Below, piece after piece: positions 8,868 to 15,111 of a stretch of 23,463 bases of DNA; the stretch's first letter is position 1; each line of letters opens with the position of its first letter. This DNA is from an uncultured Pseudanabaenaceae cyanobacterium. GTDB taxonomy: Bacteria > Cyanobacteriota > Cyanobacteriia > PCC-9006 > JAAUQQ01. The notes beneath the pieces are model-generated. The model did no database searches and was not told the origin of the DNA. It saw only the letters and a list, made by a program, of their open reading frames with translations. The position numbers and the translations under genes are program-made. Location: assembly GCA_938015405.1 (NCBI GenBank), contig CALLPZ010000359.1, forward strand, positions 1-23,463. Direction: 5' to 3'.

Positions 8868-9025
8868 GGTGATTTCTCAAAATAGAAATATACCAACGCA
8901 GATTCTCCTCTAGGGAGGAGGCAGAGGTGCGTCCGCGAAGGCTGAAGCGCCCAAGCATTGCAACCCCACCCTGACTCCCTCCCAGGAGGGAACTCTGTCT
9001 GGGATAAACATTTCTAAAAATCACC
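8868..9025. mobile_element. Foldback MITE-like element with TTA target duplication
   Basis: The ends are GGTGATTT (8868-8875) and AAATCACC (9018-9025). The flanks on both sides read TTA (8865-8867 and 9026-9028), a likely 3-base target duplication. The symmetry goes beyond the tips: both arms carry an AGAAAT segment and then a purine/pyrimidine hairpin (TCTAGGGAGGAGG on the left, CCCTCCCAGGAGGG on the right), so the 158-base element folds as a long imperfect hairpin with a central loop near 8930-8965. There is no transposase. TNA duplications are typical of some IS5-group elements, so a non-autonomous relative is plausible. Confidence 0.55.
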
Positions 9026-9155
9026 TTAGGACTGAGAGAGATCGCCAACCTGCATGTTTGGGGAAAGGTCACATAGGTAAAAATGACCTCACACAAACCC
9101 AGAAGCTGTCGCAACCAGGTCAATTTTCAAGGAATAGTCCAACCAGGGACAAGTT

Positions 9156-9329
9156 TCAAATTGCTGGCTCCACAGCATAGCTCCCGCCTGAAGATGCATC
9201 TGAATCTACCTGGGGAGACATAACAGAACCCACAAAAGTCGCAACCAACAAAGCCACGACTATCATCATCCAATCAGAAGAAGCCTTTTGAGTTGAATTC
9301 ATAACCAGGAAAGTGAGGAAACTGTTCAT
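9156..9329 (-). CDS. Possible 57-residue single-helix membrane microprotein
   Basis: Minus-strand ORF from the ATG at 9329 to the TGA at 9156-9158. It starts MNSFLTFLVMNSTQKASSD, has one clear hydrophobic helix WMMIVVALLVATFVGSVMS (residues 20-38), and ends in a short Ser/Gly/acidic tail (VDSDASSGGSYAVEPAI). The layout of short polar N-terminus, one helix and small polar tail is common in cyanobacterial microproteins. Support is moderate. GGAAG lies just before the ATG but very close to it, and a TATAAA-type -10 (near 9421-9427) would give a leader of about 85 bases. I recognise no homolog, so it may be a chance ORF. Confidence 0.4.
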   Translation of the reverse strand: MNSFLTFLVMNSTQKASSDWMMIVVALLVATFVGSVMSPQVDSDASSGGSYAVEPAI

Positions 9330-9403
9330 GGCTTCCGTAGTTGCCCGGTATTGCAGGAGCTCTATCTAGCGAAAAATTAGGTTTAATCTGAGCTTCTTAT
9401 CTC

Positions 9404-9441
9404 ACTCGCCAGATCACCGTTTTTATAAAGCCCAGGCGAGT
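9404..9441. repeat. Seven-base inverted repeat around an AT-rich core
   Basis: ACTCGCC (9404-9410) and GGCGAGT (9435-9441) flank a 24-base core containing TTTTTATAAAG. The core could be the -10 region of the microprotein gene, making the arms a possible operator. The symmetry is seen; the role is speculative. Confidence 0.3.
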
Positions 9442-9580
9442 TGACTTCTCAGAAAGCTTGACTCGTCATTCAGTTGGTATCGGCCCCAAATAGACCTTGG
9501 ATCTAAATTCTCAATTCTGCTGACCCGCAACATTGCAAACAAATGCGGAAATGAACCTGGGTTCGCAATCTATTTAAATA

Positions 9581-9668
9581 AGAAAAAGCCCCAGCGAAAG
9601 CCGGGGCTCAATTGAGTCAGGGTGCATCTACCAATCACTACTACTAGTTTTATTTGATACATCCGGAA
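9581..9668 (-). ncRNA. Small RNA copy 1 (most diverged) with intrinsic terminator
   Basis: Read on the minus strand: TTCCGGATGTA box, AT-rich stretch, TAGTAGTG, GGTAGATGCACCCTGACTCA, then a terminator with a 9-base stem (9587-9595 with 9600-9608), UUUC loop and a U-rich tail (9581-9586). If the TCCGGA (9662-9667) is a -35-like box, transcription would begin near 9632 and give an RNA of about 50 bases: a 5' unpaired segment plus the terminator hairpin. Compared with the other copies, the stem carries a paired change (G-C here, A-U there), which argues for a structured RNA. The family is not recognised. Confidence 0.65.
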
Positions 9669-9840
9669 AGCAAAACGGAATTGTCAAAGAAGAGCCTAGC
9701 CAGGACTTCTAGCCAAGGTAAAACTCCAATTGCTCTGGCTTCTGCATCATTTCCAATCCCAGCACCCAACGCGGCCAATACTGGATTCAGAGGATGACAA
9801 GTCCCCCAAACGAACAAAGCTTAGACTACGAGAAAAATGA

Positions 9841-9930
9841 GCAAAAAAAATCCCCAGCCTAGGCCGGGGATTAATGAGTCAGGGTGCATCTACCAACTAT
9901 TACTACTGGTTTTATTCGCTACACCCGGAA
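9841..9930 (-). ncRNA. Small RNA copy 2 with intrinsic terminator
   Basis: Same architecture as copy 1. The minus-strand stem AAUCCCCGGCC pairs with GGCUGGGGAUU around a tiny loop (9849-9872), and a run of eight U follows (9843-9850). The one non-Watson-Crick pair in the stem is G-U on the minus strand but would be A-C on the plus strand. The conserved 5' segment GGTAGATGCACCCTGACTCA is unchanged. The upstream box reads TCCGGG (9924-9929). Confidence 0.7.
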
Positions 9931-10071
9931 CGCTTGAGATTTTTTCTGATCGGCCCTGCCAACATCAGAAAGTTGCAAACCTTTCCAAGCAGTCCTGAGC
10001 CTTTTGATCACAGTCCCATAAGAGCGCTTCTAGAGACAGCCAGTCTATCTAGGATAGTCATCAGTTAATAA

Positions 10072-10161
10072 GCAAAAAAAATCCCCAGCCTAGGCCAGGG
10101 ATTAATGAGTCAGGGTGCATCTACCAACTATTACTACCAGTTATATTTAATACACCCGGAA
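10072..10161 (-). ncRNA. Small RNA copy 3 with intrinsic terminator
   Basis: Nearly identical to copy 2 from the poly-U run through the conserved 5' segment. One stem base differs, and it turns a C-G pair into U-G on the minus strand, so the hairpin is kept. Upstream is TCCGGG, then TATTAAATATAAC. This copy lies nearest the divergent argJ gene. Its likely start is near 10120-10135 and its terminator ends near 10074. Confidence 0.7.
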
Positions 10162-10508
10162 CTCCAGAGATATTTCTCGCCAGTCCCATCCCAAATCTGA
10201 AATCCTGAAGGCTTTTACAACTGCAAGCCAAGCTACCCCCTCACTGACGAAGTGGCCGTATCCCAGGCTATGGGGGCAAAAAACTGGGACAATACATCGG
10301 GTCTAGCTCTTGTATTAGGGCTCGATCCGCAACAGACAGAGCGCCTAGTCCATTGGGCTTTGTCACAGATCCACCCAGGTCTAGAATCCAGATTCAAGCC
10401 CTGACGCACAATGCATTGAATGAAGTTAGCTCCCGCTAGCTTTTGCCCCAAATCCCCCTGAAAGGGTCAGAATAAGGCCAGCTCCGAGGAAAGGACAGTA
10501 ATTATCTA
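10162..10508. other. Region between the RNA array and argJ
   Basis: A 347-base stretch that should hold the argJ promoter. I see no clear promoter hexamers. GAGGAAAGGA lies about 12-20 bases before the argJ ATG and is a plausible, slightly distant ribosome binding site. A plus-strand frame at 10252-10404 (GTG start; ATG at 10270) reads like a short coding remnant (GLALVLGLDPQQTERLVHWA) but has no good start signal and no recognised family. Confidence 0.4.
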
Positions 10509-11855
10509 ATGGCAACTTGGCAACAGATTCCCGGCGGCATCACAGCCCCCAAAGGCTACCGAGCCGCAGGCATCGCAGCAGGACTTAAGCCCTCCGGTGC
10601 TCCCGATGTCGCACTGATTGTCTCTGATGTGGCAGCGATCGCCGCTGGAGTCTTCACCACCAGTCAAGTTCGAGCAGCCTGTGTGGACTACTGTCGCCAA
10701 ACCCTCAAACAAGATGCCACGGTCCAGGCAATGCTGTGCAATGCCGGTCAAGCAAACGCTGGAACCGGTGAGCTGGGCGAACAGGCTGTGGCCCGCTCCA
10801 CAGAACGAGCCGCCAAAGCCCTCGGCATTGACCCCAGCTCAGTTCTAGTCGCCTCCACGGGCGTCATCGGCAAGCAAATTCCCATCGATCCTTTTCTCGC
10901 AGGCATCGACACCGTTGCCGCAGCCCTAAGCGAAACAGGCTCCGATCAAGCAGCCCAGGCCATTGTCACGACCGACCTCGTCACCAAATCCATTGCCCTG
11001 GAAATGGAAATTGATGGCAGACCCGTGCGCATTGGTGGCATCTCCAAGGGCTCCGGTATGATCCACCCCAACATGGCCACCATGCTGGGCTTCGTCACCT
11101 GCGATGCCTCAGTTTCACCGGCACTCTGGCAAGACATGCTCAGCCGTGCGGCCAATGCCAGCTTCAACCAAATCACCGTAGACGGAGACACCAGTACAAA
11201 TGACTCCCTCATCGCCCTAGCCAATGGGCAGTCCCGCACTCCTGCAATTACATCACCAGGGCCGGAAGCGGAACAACTCGAAGCCATGCTCACTGAGGTT
11301 TGCCAGCACCTGGCGAAGGCGATCGCCCGGGACGGTGAAGGCGCCACAACCCTCATCGAAGTCAACGTTAGCGGGGCTAGCGATGACAATGCAGCTCGGC
11401 AGATCGCCCGCACCATCGCAGGTTCCTCCCTCACCAAAGCAGCCATCTTTGGGCGTGACGCCAATTGGGGCCGCATCGCCGGAGCTGCCGGTCGGGCAGG
11501 GGTCACCTTTGACCAGCAACAACTTCGCATCCAACTCGGCGACTTCTTGCTTATGGACCAGGGTCAACCGTTGGAATTCGATGCCCAGGCTGCCCATGAC
11601 TACCTCTGTAAACAGGCCGAAGCCTCCCAACTACCTGCCGAAGCTGGAGGTACAGGCCTCAACAGCAGCAATAATTCCAATGACCTCACAACCTCAACAG
11701 GGCAGAGCCCACTCCGTCCTGCCATGGGTCATAGCCCCCTAGAACATCCCGTCGTCATCGCGGTATCCGTAGGAGAGGGCTCAGGTCAAGGGCTGGCCTG
11801 GGGATGTGACCTCAGCTATGACTATGTGAAGATCAATGCGGAATATACAACTTAG
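10509..11855 (+). CDS. argJ: Bifunctional ornithine acetyltransferase / N-acetylglutamate synthase
   Basis: Arginine biosynthesis enzyme of 448 residues. It transfers the acetyl group from N-acetylornithine to glutamate and, in bifunctional forms, also uses acetyl-CoA. The precursor cleaves itself between Ala190 and Thr191 in HPNMATMLGF; Thr191 becomes the nucleophile of the beta chain. Other family segments are GYRAAGIAAGLK (16-27), CNAGQANAGTG (77-87), VDGDTSTNDS (224-233), GRDANWGRIAGAAGRAG (315-331) and the terminal WGCDLSYDYVKINAEYTT. The protein is about 35 residues longer than usual because of a Ser/Asn/Gly-rich insertion (about 376-412) just before the last strand. The insertion is in frame and leaves the end intact, so activity is likely kept. 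The kinase gene starts 81 bases downstream. Confidence 0.96.
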   Translation: MATWQQIPGGITAPKGYRAAGIAAGLKPSGAPDVALIVSDVAAIAAGVFTTSQVRAACVDYCRQTLKQDATVQAMLCNAGQANAGTGELGEQAVARSTERAAKALGIDPSSVLVASTGVIGKQIPIDPFLAGIDTVAAALSETGSDQAAQAIVTTDLVTKSIALEMEIDGRPVRIGGISKGSGMIHPNMATMLGFVTCDASVSPALWQDMLSRAANASFNQITVDGDTSTNDSLIALANGQSRTPAITSPGPEAEQLEAMLTEVCQHLAKAIARDGEGATTLIEVNVSGASDDNAARQIARTIAGSSLTKAAIFGRDANWGRIAGAAGRAGVTFDQQQLRIQLGDFLLMDQGQPLEFDAQAAHDYLCKQAEASQLPAEAGGTGLNSSNNSNDLTTSTGQSPLRPAMGHSPLEHPVVIAVSVGEGSGQGLAWGCDLSYDYVKINAEYTT

Positions 11856-11935
11856 ACCTATAGCCTAAGCAGCAGGCCAACTGCCCCCATCACTTCGAAC
11901 CTGGCTTATCCTGGACCGGTCAATCCCCCAAATCC

Positions 11936-14110
11936 ATGTCAGATATCCTTGCATTCCAGCCCGGTGTTTCCCTTGACCAGGGGAAATATCTCCTGCGTTC
12001 AGCTGTAAAGCCAGGTCATTGGAGCGTGACCCTCCACGGCATTCGGGCCAAGGATCTGGCAGCGGTGATTATTAAGACGCCGATTGCCCAACATCGTCAC
12101 TCGCGCTTTCAAACCGCTTGGATTCGTCGTACCTTCCAGGCCCTAAAAGACCTCAACCATCCCAGTCGTGCCCGCGTCCTAGACTGGTTTGAGCATGAAG
12201 GTCGTCCTTTCCTCGTCATGCAAAAGGTAAAAGGACAAAGTCTGGAGCAACAATTACAGCAGGGGCCGCTAAGTGAGGCCGTAGCCCTTCAACTCATTCG
12301 CCAAGTGGCAGCAGGCCTGGCAGGCATCCACAGCCAGGGACTTCTCCACCGGGATATTCAACCCAAGAACATTATTTTTCGCCAAGGTGTCGGCATTCCC
12401 ACCTTGGTCGATTGGGGCCTCCAGTCAGTCCAGGCTCCCATGGGTCACCTCGCGGCCGACAACTTCACACCCTTTAGTGCCCCAGAACAGCTCCAGGGCG
12501 GTGACATCCTCAAACATCGATTAGATATCTACAGCCTGGCAGCCACGCTCTATACAGCTGTCACAGGCCAAGTGCCCCTTAGCGCAGCCAAACGCCATCA
12601 CCAAGTCCCAAATCCAGGTCCAGCCGCCTTAGCCGGACTGATCCCCCCCCGTCAGCTCCAGCCTCACCTTAGTCCTGCCATCGAGCAAGCCATCCTCCAG
12701 GGCATGACCCTAGACCCTCAGCAGCGCCCGGCCACCCTGGAAAATTGGTTGCACCTTTTCCCCCTAAGCAAGCCTCATCCAGTAAGTGCTGCAAACAGCT
12801 CGCCGAATTCCCAAACGTCAAACTCTGGAGCACCGTCCAATGCACCTGTCCTAGGTCAGAATCCAGGCCAGGTTTGGGCAACCCAACCTCCCCCAAGCCA
12901 AGTTTCGACGAAGCAAGCCCCCAAGACGCATCCCCCAGCATTTTCCCAAACCAAACCCGAGGAAGCAGTCTCTAGTGGCCCTCAGCCATCTCAACGATTG
13001 TCGTCTAGAGCAGCGACTCCTAAACCAGCAACTCCAAGGCCTGTAACTCCCAGCCCAGCTTTGCCCCAGCGGCCTAGCTCCCCCAAACGTCCCAATCCTA
13101 CGGCTATCAATCCACCCGGTACAAATTACGTTCTGGGCGATCGCCGTTTGGGAACCACCCCTCCCCCCAGCGCAACCCCTCCCCCCTCTGAACAACGGCC
13201 AAGCAATGGCTCTAAGTTGGGAACAGTTAAGGTTCAAAATTCTTCCAGGGGTACAGATTCCCTAAAGACCGGGAACCAGTCCTACGCCACCCACTCTCCC
13301 AAAACCATGGTCGGTGCCGCCCAAAGCTCAAGCAGCAAAACGATAATTGCTTCCCCTCGTCCTATAAAGCGACTCGCCTCCATCAGTATCTTGATGGGCT
13401 GCATCGGCTTATCAGGGGGATTACTACTGCGCATTCTCAACCCTGGTTCCGTAGCAGGGTTCTCGGGTCTAGGACGAGCACAAACTTTCCCTGAGTTGGA
13501 TTGGCCAGGCCAAACCGAAATGGATGACCTTCCCGAAGATGTCCCTCAGCCGGAATACAGCAGTGATAGTTGGAACGACAATGAGGATAGTTGGAACGAT
13601 ACCGAAGAAGAATTACCCGAGGTCATCTTCGATTCCAACCTAGATGAGGAGGCCCTGGACATTCCCTCAGAGCAAATCGATGAATCGGAACGAGCGCCCT
13701 ACTATCCGCCCGAAGAGGACTATGGCGAAGCCTTAACCCAGTCTGAGAGTGAAGGTTATTCTGAGAATGAAGGCTATGGCGAAGAGTATTACCCTGCAGA
13801 AGCCGAGAATAACGGAACCTACAACGACTATCCAGCCAGCGACGAAATCTACGAAGCCCCCCCTGAGTACGTTGATGATTATCCCGCTGAAACAGCCTAT
13901 CCCGACGAAACCTATGAAGCAGAAGTCGCACCTGAGCCCAGCAACGAAGCAGAAAGCTGGAGCGAAGACCCTTGGGTAGAAGAGGAATGGCAAGGTTCCC
14001 CTCCACCCATTACAGCGAATGATTTTCCACCACCGGATCTGCCTCCGGTCTACGAAGAGCCCATTCCCCAGAGTGCAATCCCATTGCCCGAGGACGGCAA
14101 TATTCTTTAG
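11936..14110 (+). CDS. Atypical Ser/Thr protein kinase with membrane anchor and acidic tail
   Basis: A 724-residue Hanks-type kinase. The catalytic domain (about 17-275) keeps Lys47 (VIIK), His138-Arg139-Asp140, Asn145, Ala-Pro-Glu (182-184), Asp197 and Arg264. Two features are abnormal: the Gly-rich loop is degraded to VKPGHWSVTLHG, and the DFG motif is DWG (159-161). The main catalytic residues are present, so activity is possible but uncertain. A Pro/Ser/Thr-rich linker (about 280-475) leads to one membrane helix (about 480-500). The last 220 residues are strongly acidic and rich in Tyr, Pro, Asn and Glu, with repeats such as SWND and EGY; they would lie outside the cytoplasmic membrane. 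Target and ligand are unknown. It could be co-transcribed with argJ. Confidence 0.9.
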   Translation: MSDILAFQPGVSLDQGKYLLRSAVKPGHWSVTLHGIRAKDLAAVIIKTPIAQHRHSRFQTAWIRRTFQALKDLNHPSRARVLDWFEHEGRPFLVMQKVKGQSLEQQLQQGPLSEAVALQLIRQVAAGLAGIHSQGLLHRDIQPKNIIFRQGVGIPTLVDWGLQSVQAPMGHLAADNFTPFSAPEQLQGGDILKHRLDIYSLAATLYTAVTGQVPLSAAKRHHQVPNPGPAALAGLIPPRQLQPHLSPAIEQAILQGMTLDPQQRPATLENWLHLFPLSKPHPVSAANSSPNSQTSNSGAPSNAPVLGQNPGQVWATQPPPSQVSTKQAPKTHPPAFSQTKPEEAVSSGPQPSQRLSSRAATPKPATPRPVTPSPALPQRPSSPKRPNPTAINPPGTNYVLGDRRLGTTPPPSATPPPSEQRPSNGSKLGTVKVQNSSRGTDSLKTGNQSYATHSPKTMVGAAQSSSSKTIIASPRPIKRLASISILMGCIGLSGGLLLRILNPGSVAGFSGLGRAQTFPELDWPGQTEMDDLPEDVPQPEYSSDSWNDNEDSWNDTEEELPEVIFDSNLDEEALDIPSEQIDESERAPYYPPEEDYGEALTQSESEGYSENEGYGEEYYPAEAENNGTYNDYPASDEIYEAPPEYVDDYPAETAYPDETYEAEVAPEPSNEAESWSEDPWVEEEWQGSPPPITANDFPPPDLPPVYEEPIPQSAIPLPEDGNIL

Positions 14111-14348
14111 AGGTCGTATCTAGAATTGAGCCTCACATCAAAGGCCTAATCGCTCTAAATGCGACCAAAAGCATCATCCAGCGGGAACGAGAAGTCCTTC
14201 AATTGAACGAGTGGGGGTCCTAGAGGAGCTTCTATCTATAAGCTCAAACACTTGAGTCACAGCCAGGTCATGAGGTCCCAATCCAGCCCCTAGCAATCGC
14301 CGAGCAAACTTACGACCCAGGCAACAGGCCCCCAGCTCAATCCCTCGC

Positions 14349-14354
14349 TATAAT
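14349..14354 (+). promoter_or_regulatory. -10 box (TATAAT) of the DUF6825-like gene
   Basis: A perfect TATAAT lies 29 bases before the chosen ATG at 14383, predicting a leader of about 20 bases. It overlaps an in-frame ATG at 14353, which argues against that start. No good -35 is seen. Confidence 0.6.
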
Positions 14355-14382
14355 GACCACTGCTACTGTTTGGACGCTCCCC

Positions 14383-14703
14383 ATGACAAATCCCCTCGTT
14401 AATGCCTTTTTTATTGGTCGCGCCCTGGCGGAAGGCATCAATGAGCAGGTTGAAGCTACCGTATCCTCCGTTCTCAGCGAGGTTGGCAAATTTGATGCGG
14501 AACAACGGGAAAATCTTCGCAACTTCACCGAGCAGGTGCAGGCTCGTGCTCAACAAGATGCAAGCCAAACCAAAACCTCAACGACGGGTAGCAACAGTGC
14601 TAGCGGCTCCCCCGTTGACCTTCAAGAAACAATCGACGATCTGAGAGCAGAAATTGCCCAGCTTCGGGCAACCCTTCAGGCTCATCGCAACCAGAACGAC
14701 TAA
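14383..14703 (+). CDS. DUF6825-like small cyanobacterial protein
   Basis: A 106-residue soluble protein resembling a cyanobacterial/plastid family of unknown function that begins with an N-PL-AFF-GRA-AE motif; here MTNPLVNAFFIGRALAEGIN. Residues 1-55 look like amphipathic helices, including the KFDAEQRENLRNFTEQV segment typical of the family. A Ser/Thr/Gly linker (about 60-76) and a coiled coil (about 80-102, LQETIDDLRAEIAQLRATLQ) follow. I prefer the ATG at 14383 to the one at 14353, because the earlier one lies in the TATAAT promoter box and adds ten residues unlike the family. A perfect 14-base hairpin follows the gene and may terminate it. The DUF number is from memory of the motif, so the family name is less certain than the gene. 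Confidence 0.8.
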   Translation: MTNPLVNAFFIGRALAEGINEQVEATVSSVLSEVGKFDAEQRENLRNFTEQVQARAQQDASQTKTSTTGSNSASGSPVDLQETIDDLRAEIAQLRATLQAHRNQND

Positions 14704-15111
14704 TCTGCATGACTTAAACAGTGATCGGATTGCTCTCTCGCCCATAGAGATCATAGGATTCATCCCGATTCAAGCCCTAGGGATGAATCCTATTTGGCGT
14801 TTGCGACATTGCCACCCATTCTTATCTCAACCGCAATTCCCCCCTGGGGTGAGCAACGAAAATAGCTCTATACTGTAGGTCTACTGGATAGTCAGTTGAT
14901 TAACTTGCGGCTATTCAGAGCTAGACATTAGGCTCAATCGAGGGATTGTCCTATTGTTGCCGCACCGTTTTTTTGCGATCGCGGCGCCACGGCAACCTTA
15001 ATTTGAGATTGAATCCTCTACTGCCTTTTCCTGGTTTCCCCAGGTTAATGCTAACGAGCGAGTCTACCCGCGTTTCTACCCCCTCAGGCTAGCAGTACTT
15101 GCTCTGTCCCA
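14704..15111. other. Intergenic region before the UbiB-like gene
   Basis: 408 bases without a gene. It holds the 14-base hairpin (14753-14793), a TATACT hexamer (14869-14874) that could be a -10 box, and GTTGCCG/CGGCAAC arms around a GCGATCGC site near 14955-14998. No tRNA or ORF was recognised. Confidence 0.5.
14753..14793 (+). terminator. Perfect 14-base hairpin after the DUF6825-like gene
   Basis: ATAGGATTCATCCC (14753-14766) pairs perfectly with GGGATGAATCCTAT (14780-14793) across a 13-base loop. The following TTGGCGTTT is a weak U tract, so it may be a terminator or an mRNA-stabilising structure. Confidence 0.5.

Larger units (their letters stand above)
9581..10161 (-). repeat. Array of three tandem direct repeats encoding a small RNA
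   Basis: Three units of 88-90 bases lie in the same orientation at 9581-9668, 9841-9930 and 10072-10161, separated by unrelated spacers of 172 and 141 bases. All share GAGTCAGGGTGCATCTACC exactly, followed by a T/A-rich part and a closing CCGGAA (plus-strand reading). Units at 9841 and 10072 are nearly identical; the 9581 unit is more diverged. The spacers show no mutual similarity by eye, so selection appears to act on the units only. Confidence 0.85.

Noticed and set aside
8803..9123. 106-residue minus-strand ORF
   Set aside because: It spans the foldback element and its flanks, has no ribosome binding site and no recognisable protein features.
9874..10068. 64-residue plus-strand ORF
   Set aside because: It starts inside an RNA repeat unit on the opposite strand and continues into an unconserved spacer.
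9581..10142. Short peptide genes starting MHPDS in each array unit
   Set aside because: All three units have an ATG followed by HPDS on the minus strand, but the frame runs straight through the terminator stem and U run, ends at different lengths (17-22 residues) and has no properly spaced Shine-Dalgarno sequence. The RNA explanation is better.
9581..10161. CRISPR array
   Set aside because: Only three units of 88-90 bases with 141-172 base spacers, and each contains a terminator; no cas genes nearby. Not CRISPR dimensions.
10233..10451. 72-residue minus-strand ORF before argJ
   Set aside because: Composition is not protein-like (many Cys, Arg and Ser), it has no start signal, and it would antisense the argJ leader.
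14353..14703. Earlier start for the DUF6825-like gene
   Set aside because: The ATG at 14353 lies within the TATAAT -10 box and adds residues unlike the family; 14383 is preferred.
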